Part shown: positions 18,082-26,939 of the stretch, piece by piece | Position numbering within the stretch: the first letter of the stretch is position 1 | Layout of the letters: every line of letters begins with the position of its first letter | NCBI GenBank assembly: GCA_039029315.1 | Contig: JBCCGK010000008.1 | Coordinates: forward strand, 62,001-126,000 | Length of the DNA: 64,000 nucleotides | From: JBCCCJ01 sp039029315 | GTDB lineage: Bacteria; Bacteroidota; Bacteroidia; J057 | Direction of reading: 5' to 3' | Program-made: the position numbers and the translations under genes | Notes under the pieces: generated by a model | What the model was told of the DNA's origin: nothing | The model's database searches: none | Seen by the model: the letters and a program-made list of their open reading frames with translations, nothing else

Positions 18082-18807
18082 TTAGGCTTTGATGCTTTTG
18101 GAAAAGAGGAACTCATAATGGGGCATGGCTGCTTTCAGGACAGCTTCTAAGTCTGGTCTGACTGTGCGAGATTTTGGCTGATAGGCTTGGAATCCTGTGG
18201 ATCTGTGAACATTGCTGTACCAATGGGGTGCCCAAATGCCATCTTCAGGGCGGGGACCCGCTTTCCATTGCAACATATTGGTCTCAAATGGAATTCCCAG
18301 TTCTTGGCAAACACCATTCAGAACAGTTGAGGGGTCTTTTAGGACTTCATTCCCATCTAAGACCATAGGAGCCTCTCCTTGTTCTTCCAGCCATTGATAT
18401 ACCTCGGCCTGACGCTTGATCCCAATGTCTCTGAGGATGGGTTGATCAATAATTTTAGAAAAGGAATTCAACACCTCTCCTGGATGGCGGATCAGCAAAA
18501 TATTTTTGACTGGAAGGAGAAGTTGAAGGTCAAGATCCACCAAATGATGAGCCATGTGCTTGACAAATAGCAGCTGCTTTGAGTAAGGCGAGAGCGTCAA
18601 TTCCTTCATCACTGCTATGCCATTTGAGTTTTGAGAAGCAATGACGACTTCTCTCGCAGGATGCTCTGCCCCACTGACACGCAAGTAATGAGCATATAAT
18701 GGTTCATCCACCACAAGTGAATCACTGCGCTGGGCAAAAGAATACATCAAGGCCGTGGATACGTTGCGTGGGCCGGACCAAAGAAAAACGCGAAGGCTAG
18801 TAGACAT
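18082..18807 (-). CDS. Sulfotransferase-like P-loop protein
   Basis: This 241-residue protein begins with a PAPS-binding-type loop (VFLWSGPRNVSTALMYSF, about 7-24) and has the second signature LLIRHPGEVLNSF (about 104-116), whose Arg and Ser correspond to 3'-phosphate ligands in sulfotransferases. This subfamily is often next to, or fused with, class IV aminotransferases, as here. Its biochemical substrate is not established as far as I know, and a kinase-like or other nucleotide-dependent transfer is possible. It is the first gene of the minus-strand group and faces the sigma-factor gene across a 179-bp divergent gap. Confidence 0.8.
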   Translation of the reverse strand: MSTSLRVFLWSGPRNVSTALMYSFAQRSDSLVVDEPLYAHYLRVSGAEHPAREVVIASQNSNGIAVMKELTLSPYSKQLLFVKHMAHHLVDLDLQLLLPVKNILLIRHPGEVLNSFSKIIDQPILRDIGIKRQAEVYQWLEEQGEAPMVLDGNEVLKDPSTVLNGVCQELGIPFETNMLQWKAGPRPEDGIWAPHWYSNVHRSTGFQAYQPKSRTVRPDLEAVLKAAMPHYEFLFSKSIKA

Positions 18808-18986
18808 GAAAAAACAAAATTTGCAAGCAATTGATAGGTGAACAAGTCCGCAAAGTGAAGATTTTTATGTATTTCCCCAATTTTTTCTGATTCTTTTTGA
18901 ACCTTTCGAATTCTCAGGTGTACATCCATACAATGAAGTAAGTTCATCAAGCTTTTCATTGCTGTTTTAACTACTGTTGTCGAAAC

Positions 18987-19571
18987 ATGTCCTGGTTCAC
19001 CCCCTCATATACATCCCGATCTGACGAAGAACTTATGCGCTGCGTAGCGCAAGGAGAAGAAGAGGCGTTTGAGGTGCTGTATCAGCGCTATAGTGGGAAA
19101 ATGCTTAGCTACTTTTACCGACTGCTGAATCAGGATGAAGAGAAAGCGCAGGATATGTTACAGGATTTGTTCATGAAGTTGGTGGAAAAACCCTATCTAT
19201 TCGATCCCAGTAAGCGTTTTTCTACCTGGATATATGCCATTGCCTCCAATATGGTCAAAAATGAATACCGAAGCCGGGAGGTGAGAAAAATCATGACCAG
19301 ACCAGATGACTGGAGCAAATTGAGTCTCGCAGGAATAGATAGTGAACCCAATCTGGATTTTCGAGCATTTGAACATGGCCTGGAGGATGCCCTGAAACAC
19401 CTAAGTGCTGCCCATCGGGAGGTCTTTGTGTTGCGGTATCAGGAAGAATTATCGATCAAGGAAATTAGCGAAGTTATGTGCTGTTCTGAAGGGACTGTCA
19501 AGTCCAGAATCTTCTATTCACTTCGGAAATTGTCTCGACAACTTCAGGCCTTTGATCCCAAAGAACATTGA
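18987..19571 (+). CDS. ECF RNA polymerase sigma factor
   Basis: 194 residues with the two-domain layout of extracytoplasmic-function sigma factors: sigma-2 (about 14-85, with FEVLYQRYSGKMLSYFYRLL and FSTWIYAIASNMVKNEYRS) and sigma-4 (about 130-185, with REVFVLRYQEELSIKEISEVM followed by SEGTVKSRIFYSLRKL). Its stop codon is two bases before the ATG of a small membrane protein that is the likely anti-sigma factor, so the pair should be co-transcribed and translationally coupled. Target promoters cannot be deduced from the window. Confidence 0.93.
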   Translation: MSWFTPSYTSRSDEELMRCVAQGEEEAFEVLYQRYSGKMLSYFYRLLNQDEEKAQDMLQDLFMKLVEKPYLFDPSKRFSTWIYAIASNMVKNEYRSREVRKIMTRPDDWSKLSLAGIDSEPNLDFRAFEHGLEDALKHLSAAHREVFVLRYQEELSIKEISEVMCCSEGTVKSRIFYSLRKLSRQLQAFDPKEH

Positions 19572-19573
19572 TT

Positions 19574-20197
19574 ATGAAACCGTTCACCCACATATTGGAA
19601 CCAGACCTTGAACAACTCATTCGCCAGAAAGCATTCTCTGACTTGAGTTTGGAGGAAAAAGCCATCGTTCTGACGGAGGTCTCTGAACGGGAATATACCC
19701 GTTTGAGAGAATTTACCTTGACGACTCAGGCCTACTTTCGTCAGACCGACCTCCCTCTTGCCCCTCGTGCTGAGACTCGGCAGATCTTGCTCAATCGGAT
19801 GGCACAGAAGAAGCAGTCAAAAGTCAAGGGGCTAATCAGAAGAATGGTCAATTATCCCGTTCCAGCCTGGCAAGTAGCTGCTTCTATGGGCTTATTGGTC
19901 ATTGCGCTGTATTTTGGCCAGAATCACCCCATGATTCAGCCAGACAAGGGAGGTCCCAACCACATCATTGTGGATTCTGCACATGTGGACAGCGCTTTGC
20001 GGCCCCATTTTCATCCCAATGAAGATACCATGGTTCATTTGACAACGATGGTGAGAGAAGGAGAAGTGGAAAAGGCTTCGGAATCCGAGAGGAAGGAAAT
20101 TCAGGAAGAGAAAATCTCCAGGGAGCGCAAATCCGTATTTCGAAGCCCTCCAAAGACCTATCCGGTCCTGCGGTCGGTTCAGGCTAGAATGACATAG
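19574..20197 (+). CDS. Putative membrane anti-sigma factor partner of the upstream ECF sigma factor
   Basis: 208 residues: a cytoplasmic N-terminal part (about 1-95), one membrane segment (AWQVAASMGLLVIALYFG, about 98-115) and a charged extracytoplasmic C-terminal part. This one-pass topology and the position directly behind an ECF sigma gene match anti-sigma factors, although I see no clear zinc anti-sigma HxxxCxxC motif. The ATG at 19574 follows the sigma stop by two bases; an in-frame TTG at 19568 would overlap it and is less likely. The gene converges on the LytTR regulator, with 153 bp between them and no obvious strong terminator. Confidence 0.7.
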   Translation: MKPFTHILEPDLEQLIRQKAFSDLSLEEKAIVLTEVSEREYTRLREFTLTTQAYFRQTDLPLAPRAETRQILLNRMAQKKQSKVKGLIRRMVNYPVPAWQVAASMGLLVIALYFGQNHPMIQPDKGGPNHIIVDSAHVDSALRPHFHPNEDTMVHLTTMVREGEVEKASESERKEIQEEKISRERKSVFRSPPKTYPVLRSVQARMT

Positions 20198-20350
20198 GAA
20201 CGCTTCCCTTACGAGTCGTGCCATTCGGTATGGGAAACCTCAGCCTTTTATCCTGCAAATTGTTGTGTTGGTTGGGGGGCGAGAGAATGGCTAATACTAG
20301 ACGATAAGGAATATTAGATTCTCCTGAATCCTCCTGAAATAATTTCGATT

Positions 20351-21124
20351 CTACCACCCCAACATCTTCCGCAAAGCAGCCACTCTTGTTCGTGCGAGTT
20401 TGACTGTCACCCCATTGTTCAGTACCATCATATAATCGCCTTTGAAATAGGGAGAGATTTCTGCAATCGCCTCGATAGATACGATAGAAGATCTATGCGA
20501 GCGATAAAACAAGTGCGGATCGAGTTGTTGTGCCAACTGATTGAGGGAGTTGCGTAGCAAGTGTTTGTCGTTAGTGGTGTGCACAAAGACGTATTGGTCA
20601 TTGGCTTCGATCCAAATGACATCCGCTACCGGGACAAAATAGATTTTTCCCGTTCCTCGAATGGCAATCTTGTGTAAATATTGTTGCGGTGCTTGTGCAG
20701 GCAAACTGGCGAGTAAGGCATCCAATCGGCTCTGCATCTGACCCATAGAGTCTTGTTGCAGGCGGGTGCGTGCTTTCTGAACGGCTTCTGCAAATCGCTC
20801 CTCCGTGAACGGTTTCAGGAGATAGTCAAGCGCATTCACTTCAAATGCCTGAATGGCATATTCGTCATATGCCGTCGCAAAAACCACATAGGGCTGCGCG
20901 ATTCCTGTTACGGCTTTTAGCACATCAAATCCATTGACCTCTGGCATTTGGATATCCAAAAACAACAAATCTGGCTGATGTGCCTGGATAGCCGTGATGG
21001 CACTGATCCCGTCTTCACATTCATCGATAATCCGGATATCAGGATGGACGGTGAGCAATTGTCGGACATTGGATCTGGCAAGCGCTTCATCATCGACGAT
21101 CAAGGCTGTGTAGGTATGCGCCAT
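20351..21124 (-). CDS. LytTR-family response regulator
   Basis: 257 residues. A receiver domain (1-120) has the acidic pocket Asp 11-Asp 12 (IVDDE), the phospho-acceptor Asp 57 (LLFLDIQMPEVNGF), the conserved Thr in FATAYDEYA and the Lys in DYLLKPF. A linker leads to a C-terminal LytTR DNA-binding domain (about 155-257; YLHKIAIRGTGKIYFVPVADVIWIEA, RSSIVSIEAI). It is regulated by phosphorylation from the histidine kinase encoded directly upstream, with one base between the kinase stop and this start. Regulators of this type often autoregulate or control envelope genes in Bacteroidota; the targets here are unknown. Confidence 0.95.
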   Translation of the reverse strand: MAHTYTALIVDDEALARSNVRQLLTVHPDIRIIDECEDGISAITAIQAHQPDLLFLDIQMPEVNGFDVLKAVTGIAQPYVVFATAYDEYAIQAFEVNALDYLLKPFTEERFAEAVQKARTRLQQDSMGQMQSRLDALLASLPAQAPQQYLHKIAIRGTGKIYFVPVADVIWIEANDQYVFVHTTNDKHLLRNSLNQLAQQLDPHLFYRSHRSSIVSIEAIAEISPYFKGDYMMVLNNGVTVKLARTRVAALRKMLGW

Positions 21125-21125
21125 G

Positions 21126-22226
21126 TTAGCTGTGATAAGGGATTTGAATTCTCGCTTCTACGCCCTCAGGCACATTGTTCAGTTCGAAATGGAAGGTTTC
21201 TCCAAATAATTGAGCCAATCGTTCCATGGTGTTGGACAAACCGATGCCGGGACTGAATTGAATATCGAATCCCGGAGAAAGAGCTGGTCCTTCATTGTTG
21301 ACGATGATGGACAAAGTCTCGTTGACTTTTTGAATGTTGATTCCCAACTTCCTCGCAGAGAGTTTTTTGGCCAGACCATGTTTGAGCGCATTCTCCACGA
21401 TGGGTTGCAGAAAGAAGACGGGTACACGCGCTGCCAGAGTGTTGGGGGCTACCTCGATCTCAATATCCATCCGCCCCGGGAATCTCTTGCTTTCCAGCTC
21501 CAGATATCTACGGATAAAGGACAATTCTTCATCCAGTGAGATCACCTGTTGGTCTCTTTGGGCAAGTGTCCAGCGAAGCAATTCACTGAGATCTGTTAGC
21601 ATATCTACTGCACTTTTCTTCTCATCCTGTCGTACTTGAGAAGCAATGGCATTGAGGGTGTTAAACAAAAAATGTGGCTGAAGCTGCATCTTGAGGGCCT
21701 GCAATTGGGACTGGACGAGTTGGGCCTGTAGCTGGAGGGTTTGGATTTGTTTGGCTTTGTATTTCTGAAAATAATCAATCACATAACTGACCAGGACAAT
21801 GGACCAGTAGAAAATGAAATACCACTCAAACAAGGCCCAAACCAGAAAACTGAAGATTGCCAGCACACCAGCGCCCCCAAAGGCATCGAGGGAGATCAAC
21901 CAGCCCACCAGTGCATAGAAATAGACATTGAGCAAGACAGAAAAAATGCTGAATGGAATGTGGAACAATAAGGCAGGACCAATATTTCCCTTTTCAAGTC
22001 TGAAACGTAAGGAAAGCTGATAAATGACCAGCGCCCATACGCCCCAAAACATCCATACTGCCAGCTTAACAACAAAGATGAATCCCCAGCTATTCTCTGT
22101 ATTGTCCTGCTCAATCCGCACATAGAGCATCGTCGTAGACAGCAGAGAAATCACTATCCAAACCAGAACAATCCAGACCCAGTTTTGCTGGATGTTAAGC
22201 GGCTGGATTCGGAGTGTTTTTTTCAT
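21126..22226 (-). CDS. LytS-like sensor histidine kinase (His_kinase family)
   Basis: Membrane sensor kinase with four hydrophobic segments in the N-terminal 150 residues, then a His_kinase-type dimerisation segment with the phospho-acceptor motif QLQPHFLFNTLNAIASQ and an HATPase domain (PIVENALKHGLAKK, then GIGLSNTMERL). It lacks a separate periplasmic sensor domain, as is usual for the class. I prefer the ATG at 22226 (MKKTLRIQPLN), because a TACCTTTA box resembling the -7 consensus lies at 22253-22260 and the extra 28 residues from the ATG at 22310 look unconserved; the ATG at 22238 is also possible. It partners the LytTR regulator downstream. Confidence 0.88.
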   Translation of the reverse strand: MKKTLRIQPLNIQQNWVWIVLVWIVISLLSTTMLYVRIEQDNTENSWGFIFVVKLAVWMFWGVWALVIYQLSLRFRLEKGNIGPALLFHIPFSIFSVLLNVYFYALVGWLISLDAFGGAGVLAIFSFLVWALFEWYFIFYWSIVLVSYVIDYFQKYKAKQIQTLQLQAQLVQSQLQALKMQLQPHFLFNTLNAIASQVRQDEKKSAVDMLTDLSELLRWTLAQRDQQVISLDEELSFIRRYLELESKRFPGRMDIEIEVAPNTLAARVPVFFLQPIVENALKHGLAKKLSARKLGINIQKVNETLSIIVNNEGPALSPGFDIQFSPGIGLSNTMERLAQLFGETFHFELNNVPEGVEARIQIPYHS

Positions 22227-22334
22227 TGGAGGGGGCATTTCTGTGGGAAAAGTAAAGGTAGTGTTACACATGTCATGCTTTGAATCAGAAAATCGCACAT
22301 ATTGGTTCATAAAACAACCTACCTCAAGGTAGTC

Positions 22335-22531
22335 ATCCCAGAGCTGTCCGCTGCGATAGCAAGGACAGAATCTGGGATCTCACCCCCTGCTTGTCATCTG
22401 CTTTTCCAAAACACAAAACCCAGACCAGACGTGAGATCCTGAATAAATGGCTTCCATTTCATTCCAGCCATTTTTCAATGGATGGTCCGGTGCGCTGCAA
22501 CGGGACGGTCTGGTGCGCTGCCAGGATGACG
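22335..22531. repeat. Intergenic repeat block: ATCCCAGA hairpin and GTGCGCTGC repeats
   Basis: The gap 22311-22614 has no gene. It holds a hairpin with arms ATCCCAGA-g-CTGTCC (22335-22349) and GGACAG-aa-TCTGGGAT (22363-22378); an inverted pair GGGATCTCAC (22374-22383) / GTGAGATCC (22430-22438); and two tandem copies of a GGTCyGGTGCGCTGC motif (from 22484 and 22507). A third copy of that motif lies at 27951, so it is a dispersed intergenic repeat. The first hairpin's outer arms recur at 23413-23453. Confidence 0.6.
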
Positions 22532-22614
22532 ACTTTGCCTGGGGGAATAGAAAGCCTTCTCTATGCATACTCCCCTCCCAATTTATCCTTTAAATAAAAC
22601 AGAAAGAAGAATCC

Positions 22615-23088
22615 CTACTCATTCGCCTCCATAATCACCAAATCCTGCGCCACCCACCATTTATTCTCCGTTTTCACCAAACTAAAATAATTGTAAAAAG
22701 TCGCTTTCTCAGAGACCAATCGCGTCTTCACCTGCGCATTGACCCCTTGATAGATATCCAGATCGAGAATTTCGACTGCCCGTGCGACCCCACCAATGAC
22801 TCCTTTTTGGACTAGTCCTACGTAGGTTGCTTTGTCAAGATTGCTAAGTGTCCCTTTGACGGGATCATTGAATAAGACACGGAATGACTCATCCGTAATG
22901 GCAGTGAGACCATCGACATCCCGCTCATCACCAGCAAGAATATAGGAGAGGACCGCCTGTTCGACGGATGGGGCTTCTGAATAGGTCATGACTTCTGAAT
23001 GGTTTTGTTGAATAGATGTTTGGGCCTGAGAGAGAAGGAAGATTCCCATCATCAGCATAAGAAATAATCCCTTTGATACAATTTGCAT
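22615..23088 (-). CDS. Secreted NTF2-like (lumazine-binding-type) protein
   Basis: 157 residues with a signal peptide (MQIVSKGLFLMLMMGIFLLSQA) followed by an NTF2-like cone fold: a helix with EQAVLSYILAGDERDVDGL, then strands including the typical C-terminal pair ATFYNYFSLVKTENKWWVAQDLVIME. It resembles the putative lumazine-binding/SnoaL-like group that is common as small exported proteins in Bacteroidota. The catalytic or binding role is unknown. It appears to be a single-gene unit between two repeat-rich gaps. Confidence 0.78.
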   Translation of the reverse strand: MQIVSKGLFLMLMMGIFLLSQAQTSIQQNHSEVMTYSEAPSVEQAVLSYILAGDERDVDGLTAITDESFRVLFNDPVKGTLSNLDKATYVGLVQKGVIGGVARAVEILDLDIYQGVNAQVKTRLVSEKATFYNYFSLVKTENKWWVAQDLVIMEANE

Positions 23089-23183
23089 GTCTGTTGAATT
23101 AAATATGATGCCGCAAAGATGTGGAGAGGATCAGCTGAAGGAAAGTCTGCTGTTGTGAATGGAGGTAGGGAGTTGTGGATGGA

Positions 23184-23453
23184 GGGAAGGTAGGGGGAAA
23201 TAGGGGTCATAAGGGGAAAAATTAAGGGAGTACCATACATGTAAGACTGCCAAAGGCATGTAGCAATGATCGGCAGACCATTGCTTTTGGAATATGATCG
23301 AAGAGCAGGCCTCTCTATCCACGATAGGAGAATGAAAGAGATGGTCTGCCGATCATCTCTACAAATAATCTGCTGGCAGATTAGCATCACATTTGCCCCC
23401 CAAAATAAAATCATCCCAGATCAGCGTCAGAAATATCTTCAGCTGTCTGGGAT
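23184..23453. repeat. Intergenic block: G-tract run and paired hairpins
   Basis: The gap 23089-23484 has no gene. 23184-23216 (+) has four G-tracts (3, 5, 4 and 4 G) with loops of 5-6 bases, a canonical G-quadruplex pattern. ATGATCGGCAGACCAT (23266-23281) and its exact reverse complement (23341-23356) form a 16-bp inverted repeat, and each copy is also a small hairpin through its own outer arms (GCAATG/CATTGC and AGAGAT/ATCTCT). A further hairpin with arms ATCCCAGA-t-CAGC and GCTG-TCTGGGAT spans 23413-23453. Confidence 0.6.
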
Positions 23454-23484
23454 CTTGGCCTGAATAGGTCTGTAAGAGATGTGG

Positions 23485-26400
23485 CTATTCTTTGATCACC
23501 TTATGTCTGCTTAAGCGTTCTCCAGACCCAATGAGCAGAACATACATGCCTGATGGATATGTTTGGAGTGAGAGTTTGTGTCCTGAGCGGCTGGGCGGAA
23601 TGATCTGTTCCTGCAACAATCGGCCGTCAAGGGCATACAAACGCAAGGATACCGATTCTGCCATCACTTGATCCCATCGAATATGGAGGAGATCTTCTGT
23701 AGGGTTGGGATATACACTCACAGCCATTGGGAGGTAGTCCCTTCCAATGCTAGTGGTCTGGGTGCCTTCAAAGATAATGCTGGGAAATGCTTGTTCAGCG
23801 GAGGAACTATTCCCTTCAGCGGCTTGCACAAAGGCTCGGTTCGAGACCGAATGTTCATATCCAAAAGCAAAATCATCTATGTACCATCCTTCCTCAAAGA
23901 CCGCTTGATCGGAAACAAATCGAAAGCGGATTCTGACAGATTTCCCAGCAAAGCTTCGAAGGTCCGCTTTTGTTTGAATATAGCCGTGACTATTTCCTCC
24001 GAAAACTGCTCTGGCACCTACAGGACTATTGAACCCGACCACATTGTTGTAGCCATTTTCCACCATAAATGGGCCCAAATCAATCCAGTTGCCAGTAGAT
24101 AGATCGAACACTTCTACAAATCCCCCATCCCATTCTGATTCCGTATTGTAGTAGTGCCAAAAGTAGAAGAAAGTCGTTGAATCAGCCACAACGGGTGGAA
24201 GAGTGAGAAGTTGGTCATTTTCTTCTCCCTTATTCGGAACAAAAAAGGCATGTGTCCCGGATCTGGGATTAAGCGTATCCAATCGCCAGGGATCGGGTCC
24301 GGTGATACTAATGTGTGTATAGGTATGCTGACTGCTGTCGAGATTGTCTCGGAATAGATAGCTGGAAACATTGACTGTGTCTTTGACTACAGCCTGGAAG
24401 CTGCAACTGAAGGTCTGATCAGGCATCATATTGCCGATTTGGAACAATAACACACCTGCCGCGTCCAATGCACCACAATTGTCTGATCCTGAGACGAAGG
24501 CGAGTTGTGGAGGTAAGGTATCCTCCAGCAGCACACTGCTCAGCATGCTATCTGTGAGATTGATAACATTCAATGTATAGCTGAGGGTATCCCCAACCGA
24601 TACTTCTGTTTTGTCTACCAATTTCTCCATATAGAGTTCATTGCGGCAATCGAGAGGCAGGTCAAAGGCTTCCAGATGATCTTCCAGGTTCAAAGGATCT
24701 CCTTGTGTCGCACTGAATCCCATGCCTCTGCGTGCAAATACCTCCCAAATCAGACACTGATTGGCACTTCCATTATTGACTTGATCTGCAAGCAGGATGG
24801 CATCCCTTACATCCAGGAAACCTGGATTGCAGCCTTGGAGTTTGAGTCCGTCAATTACCAGTTGAAGGGCTATATTGTTGCCTCCGGTCCCTCTATAGAG
24901 GTCTGAATCAAGACCATATTGATCAATCAAGGCCCAATACATATCCCACATAGTAGCACCCAAAACAGTTCCCAGACCATGATAATCCGAAGATGCAGCA
25001 TAAGCCTTGGTATCTTTGTAAGTGAGGGGATTGACACTCATATCTGTGGAAAAGGGATAATCCCGAAACCCGCCTGCATCAGCAAAAGTCCCCTGTACAT
25101 ATCTCCCGAATCCTCTTGGTGTTTCTCCTGTATCTCCTGGCTTGCTGGTCATGACCAGTCCAATGAAATCGCTCCAGGCTTCTCCCCTGATATTGGACAG
25201 ACAGTTGCCCATGGAAGGGCCGCCAGCTAGTCGCTCCGAAATCCCATGTCCGTATTCGTGAGCAATGATGCCATTATCCAGCGAGCCATCTTGGGTATTG
25301 CCTCCGATTGGGAAGAGTCCCATCCGCATTTTTCCAGGAGTCCCATCCGGAGCCACAATAAAAGACGCACTAAAAAGCGCAGCACTGTCCTGAGCAAATG
25401 CCAACACATGGTCTCCCCCTATACCACCCCGACCGTAGTTATTGGCCTGAAAATTCCCACTGACTTCATCAAATCCATACTGATAAAAGATATCATGCAA
25501 CAGATTGTTCCAGTAAAAGAGATTGGTTACTGTGGCATCTACCAGAGAATCTGTAGGCAGGGAACTGTTATAGGGGAAGTCGAACAGTAGGGTGCTATCC
25601 CCATCGGGACTATATCCCATGGTGGCAATATCTCTATCATGATTTTCCTGTGCCCAGACATTGTTGCCGCGCGTAATGGTGTATTCATGTCCTGGCAATC
25701 CGTCATCATCATGCCATCCAAAGGGAGAAGCCACAGAATCAGAAGGATCTGTCAGCAAAGCTCTACTTCCTGCATTTGGGTCTTCCACTGGATATGGCCA
25801 TACCTGATAGGAAGGACTGCTTGATGTCGTGCTTTGAATATCATACAGTTCGGTAATGCTTGCATGAGAAGAAAAAACACTGGCTGCCGCTGGATGTTTG
25901 TGATCAAATCTGCAGTGATGTACCTCATCCATTTTCTTTAAAATGCTGCCATCCTTCGCATCTACAAACACTCTCCAATGATGAAAGTCCTTGCTAGGCA
26001 CAATCATCGTCTGCCAGGCCAATTGGACGGTCCCATCCTGAAGTGGATAATATACCAATTGTGCAGTGATGTCTTCTTGTATGTTTTTGTTTGCCGCAAA
26101 CTTTTTTACTTGTTCAGATGAAGCAATGGCTGTGATAATCGGAACAGTGGCGAAATTCAAGTCTCCAATTGCCTGATCGATGGCTTGTTTGGCAGGAATG
26201 CCAGGAGCTGTCGCGCTCACTTTGCTTCTCAAATCAGCAATGAATCTGTTTTGTACAGCTACAACCTCATCCTGCTGAATATGAATACTGAGGTGGGCTC
26301 CATGTACATCGATTTGCTGATATTGTTGCTGGAGGTAGATGTGTGTGAGGCCATTGTGCTGGCTGGTGTAACTATCAGATATCCGATAGGCGTGAATGTC

Positions 26401-26538
26401 GGACGCTGTGAGTCCAAGCTTAGTCAGATTGGCATTCAAATACTGATCGGCAATCTGCCGTGGGATCTGTGCGTGAGTCGTGTGTATCCCTCCGATTATC
26501 CAGAGGACTAATGCGATGAAAGAGAATTTGTTTGTCAT
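23485..26538 (-). CDS. Secreted M36 (fungalysin-type) metalloprotease with T9SS sorting domain
   Basis: 1017 residues from the ATG at 26538, which opens a signal peptide (MTNKFSFIALVLWIIGGIHTTHAQ); the frame upstream of it is extra. A FTP/PepSY-like propeptide (about 25-210) is followed by the M36 catalytic domain with HEYGH (His 427, Glu 428, His 431), extended to HEYGHGISERLAGG, and a downstream GEAWSDF glutamate. Then come a DUF11-like beta domain (LEDTLPPQLAFVSGSDNCG), a jelly-roll-like region and a C-terminal T9SS type A domain starting VYPNPTEDLLHIRW. It should be exported through Sec, then T9SS, as an extracellular endopeptidase activated by propeptide removal. It sits alone on the minus strand. 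Confidence 0.95.
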   Translation of the reverse strand: MTNKFSFIALVLWIIGGIHTTHAQIPRQIADQYLNANLTKLGLTASDIHAYRISDSYTSQHNGLTHIYLQQQYQQIDVHGAHLSIHIQQDEVVAVQNRFIADLRSKVSATAPGIPAKQAIDQAIGDLNFATVPIITAIASSEQVKKFAANKNIQEDITAQLVYYPLQDGTVQLAWQTMIVPSKDFHHWRVFVDAKDGSILKKMDEVHHCRFDHKHPAAASVFSSHASITELYDIQSTTSSSPSYQVWPYPVEDPNAGSRALLTDPSDSVASPFGWHDDDGLPGHEYTITRGNNVWAQENHDRDIATMGYSPDGDSTLLFDFPYNSSLPTDSLVDATVTNLFYWNNLLHDIFYQYGFDEVSGNFQANNYGRGGIGGDHVLAFAQDSAALFSASFIVAPDGTPGKMRMGLFPIGGNTQDGSLDNGIIAHEYGHGISERLAGGPSMGNCLSNIRGEAWSDFIGLVMTSKPGDTGETPRGFGRYVQGTFADAGGFRDYPFSTDMSVNPLTYKDTKAYAASSDYHGLGTVLGATMWDMYWALIDQYGLDSDLYRGTGGNNIALQLVIDGLKLQGCNPGFLDVRDAILLADQVNNGSANQCLIWEVFARRGMGFSATQGDPLNLEDHLEAFDLPLDCRNELYMEKLVDKTEVSVGDTLSYTLNVINLTDSMLSSVLLEDTLPPQLAFVSGSDNCGALDAAGVLLFQIGNMMPDQTFSCSFQAVVKDTVNVSSYLFRDNLDSSQHTYTHISITGPDPWRLDTLNPRSGTHAFFVPNKGEENDQLLTLPPVVADSTTFFYFWHYYNTESEWDGGFVEVFDLSTGNWIDLGPFMVENGYNNVVGFNSPVGARAVFGGNSHGYIQTKADLRSFAGKSVRIRFRFVSDQAVFEEGWYIDDFAFGYEHSVSNRAFVQAAEGNSSSAEQAFPSIIFEGTQTTSIGRDYLPMAVSVYPNPTEDLLHIRWDQVMAESVSLRLYALDGRLLQEQIIPPSRSGHKLSLQTYPSGMYVLLIGSGERLSRHKVIKE

Positions 26539-26620
26539 TTGGTGGTCAATTAGGGCGTGTTGCTGATTGGTCTCCTGGGAGGGATGGAATGTAACTTGAG
26601 ACTGGTATTTCCTACAACTC

Positions 26621-26804
26621 AAAAGGTGCGACAGTGTGGCACTTTTTGGATAGGTCAAATGATTTCAACACTTACATCCTTTGCCTTCCTTTTGAAGGAA
26701 GGTCCCAAATTCCTTGAATTTGGGGGATGGATAGATCGGTGATTGTGAGTGCTGACAATCCCTCAGTCCAGGCTGATCGCCTGGACAACTCCCTTGAAAA
26801 GGAG
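26621..26804. repeat. Chain of short perfect hairpins between divergent genes
   Basis: The divergent gap 26539-26939 contains successive hairpins: AAAAGGTGC...GCACTTTT (26621-26646, one bulge); CCTTCCTT/AAGGAAGG with loop TTG (26684-26702); CCCAAATTC/GAATTTGGG with loop CTT (26704-26724); GTCCAGGC/GCCTGGAC with loop TGATC (26766-26786); and CTCCcTT/AAGGAG with loop GAA (26789-26804). All but the first and last are perfect. No gene is present in the gap. Confidence 0.65.
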
Positions 26805-26850
26805 CCAAAGCAATGATCCATCAAGCAAAAACGAACAAATCAAGCCCACC

Positions 26851-26882
26851 TTTGCAAAGTGCCTCACTCTGCTGTATCTTTC
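26851..26882 (+). promoter_or_regulatory. Probable promoter of the coiled-coil gene
   Basis: TTTG (26851-26854) and TATCTTTC (26875-26882, 7 of 8 with TAnnTTTG) are 20 bases apart, which is the Bacteroidota -33/-7 spacing. The start codon follows 57 bases after the -7 box. Confidence 0.5.
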
Positions 26883-26939
26883 ACAACGATCCTTCACCCC
26901 TGTTTTTACCTTTCCCAACTCTTGAATTCCTCTACCATC

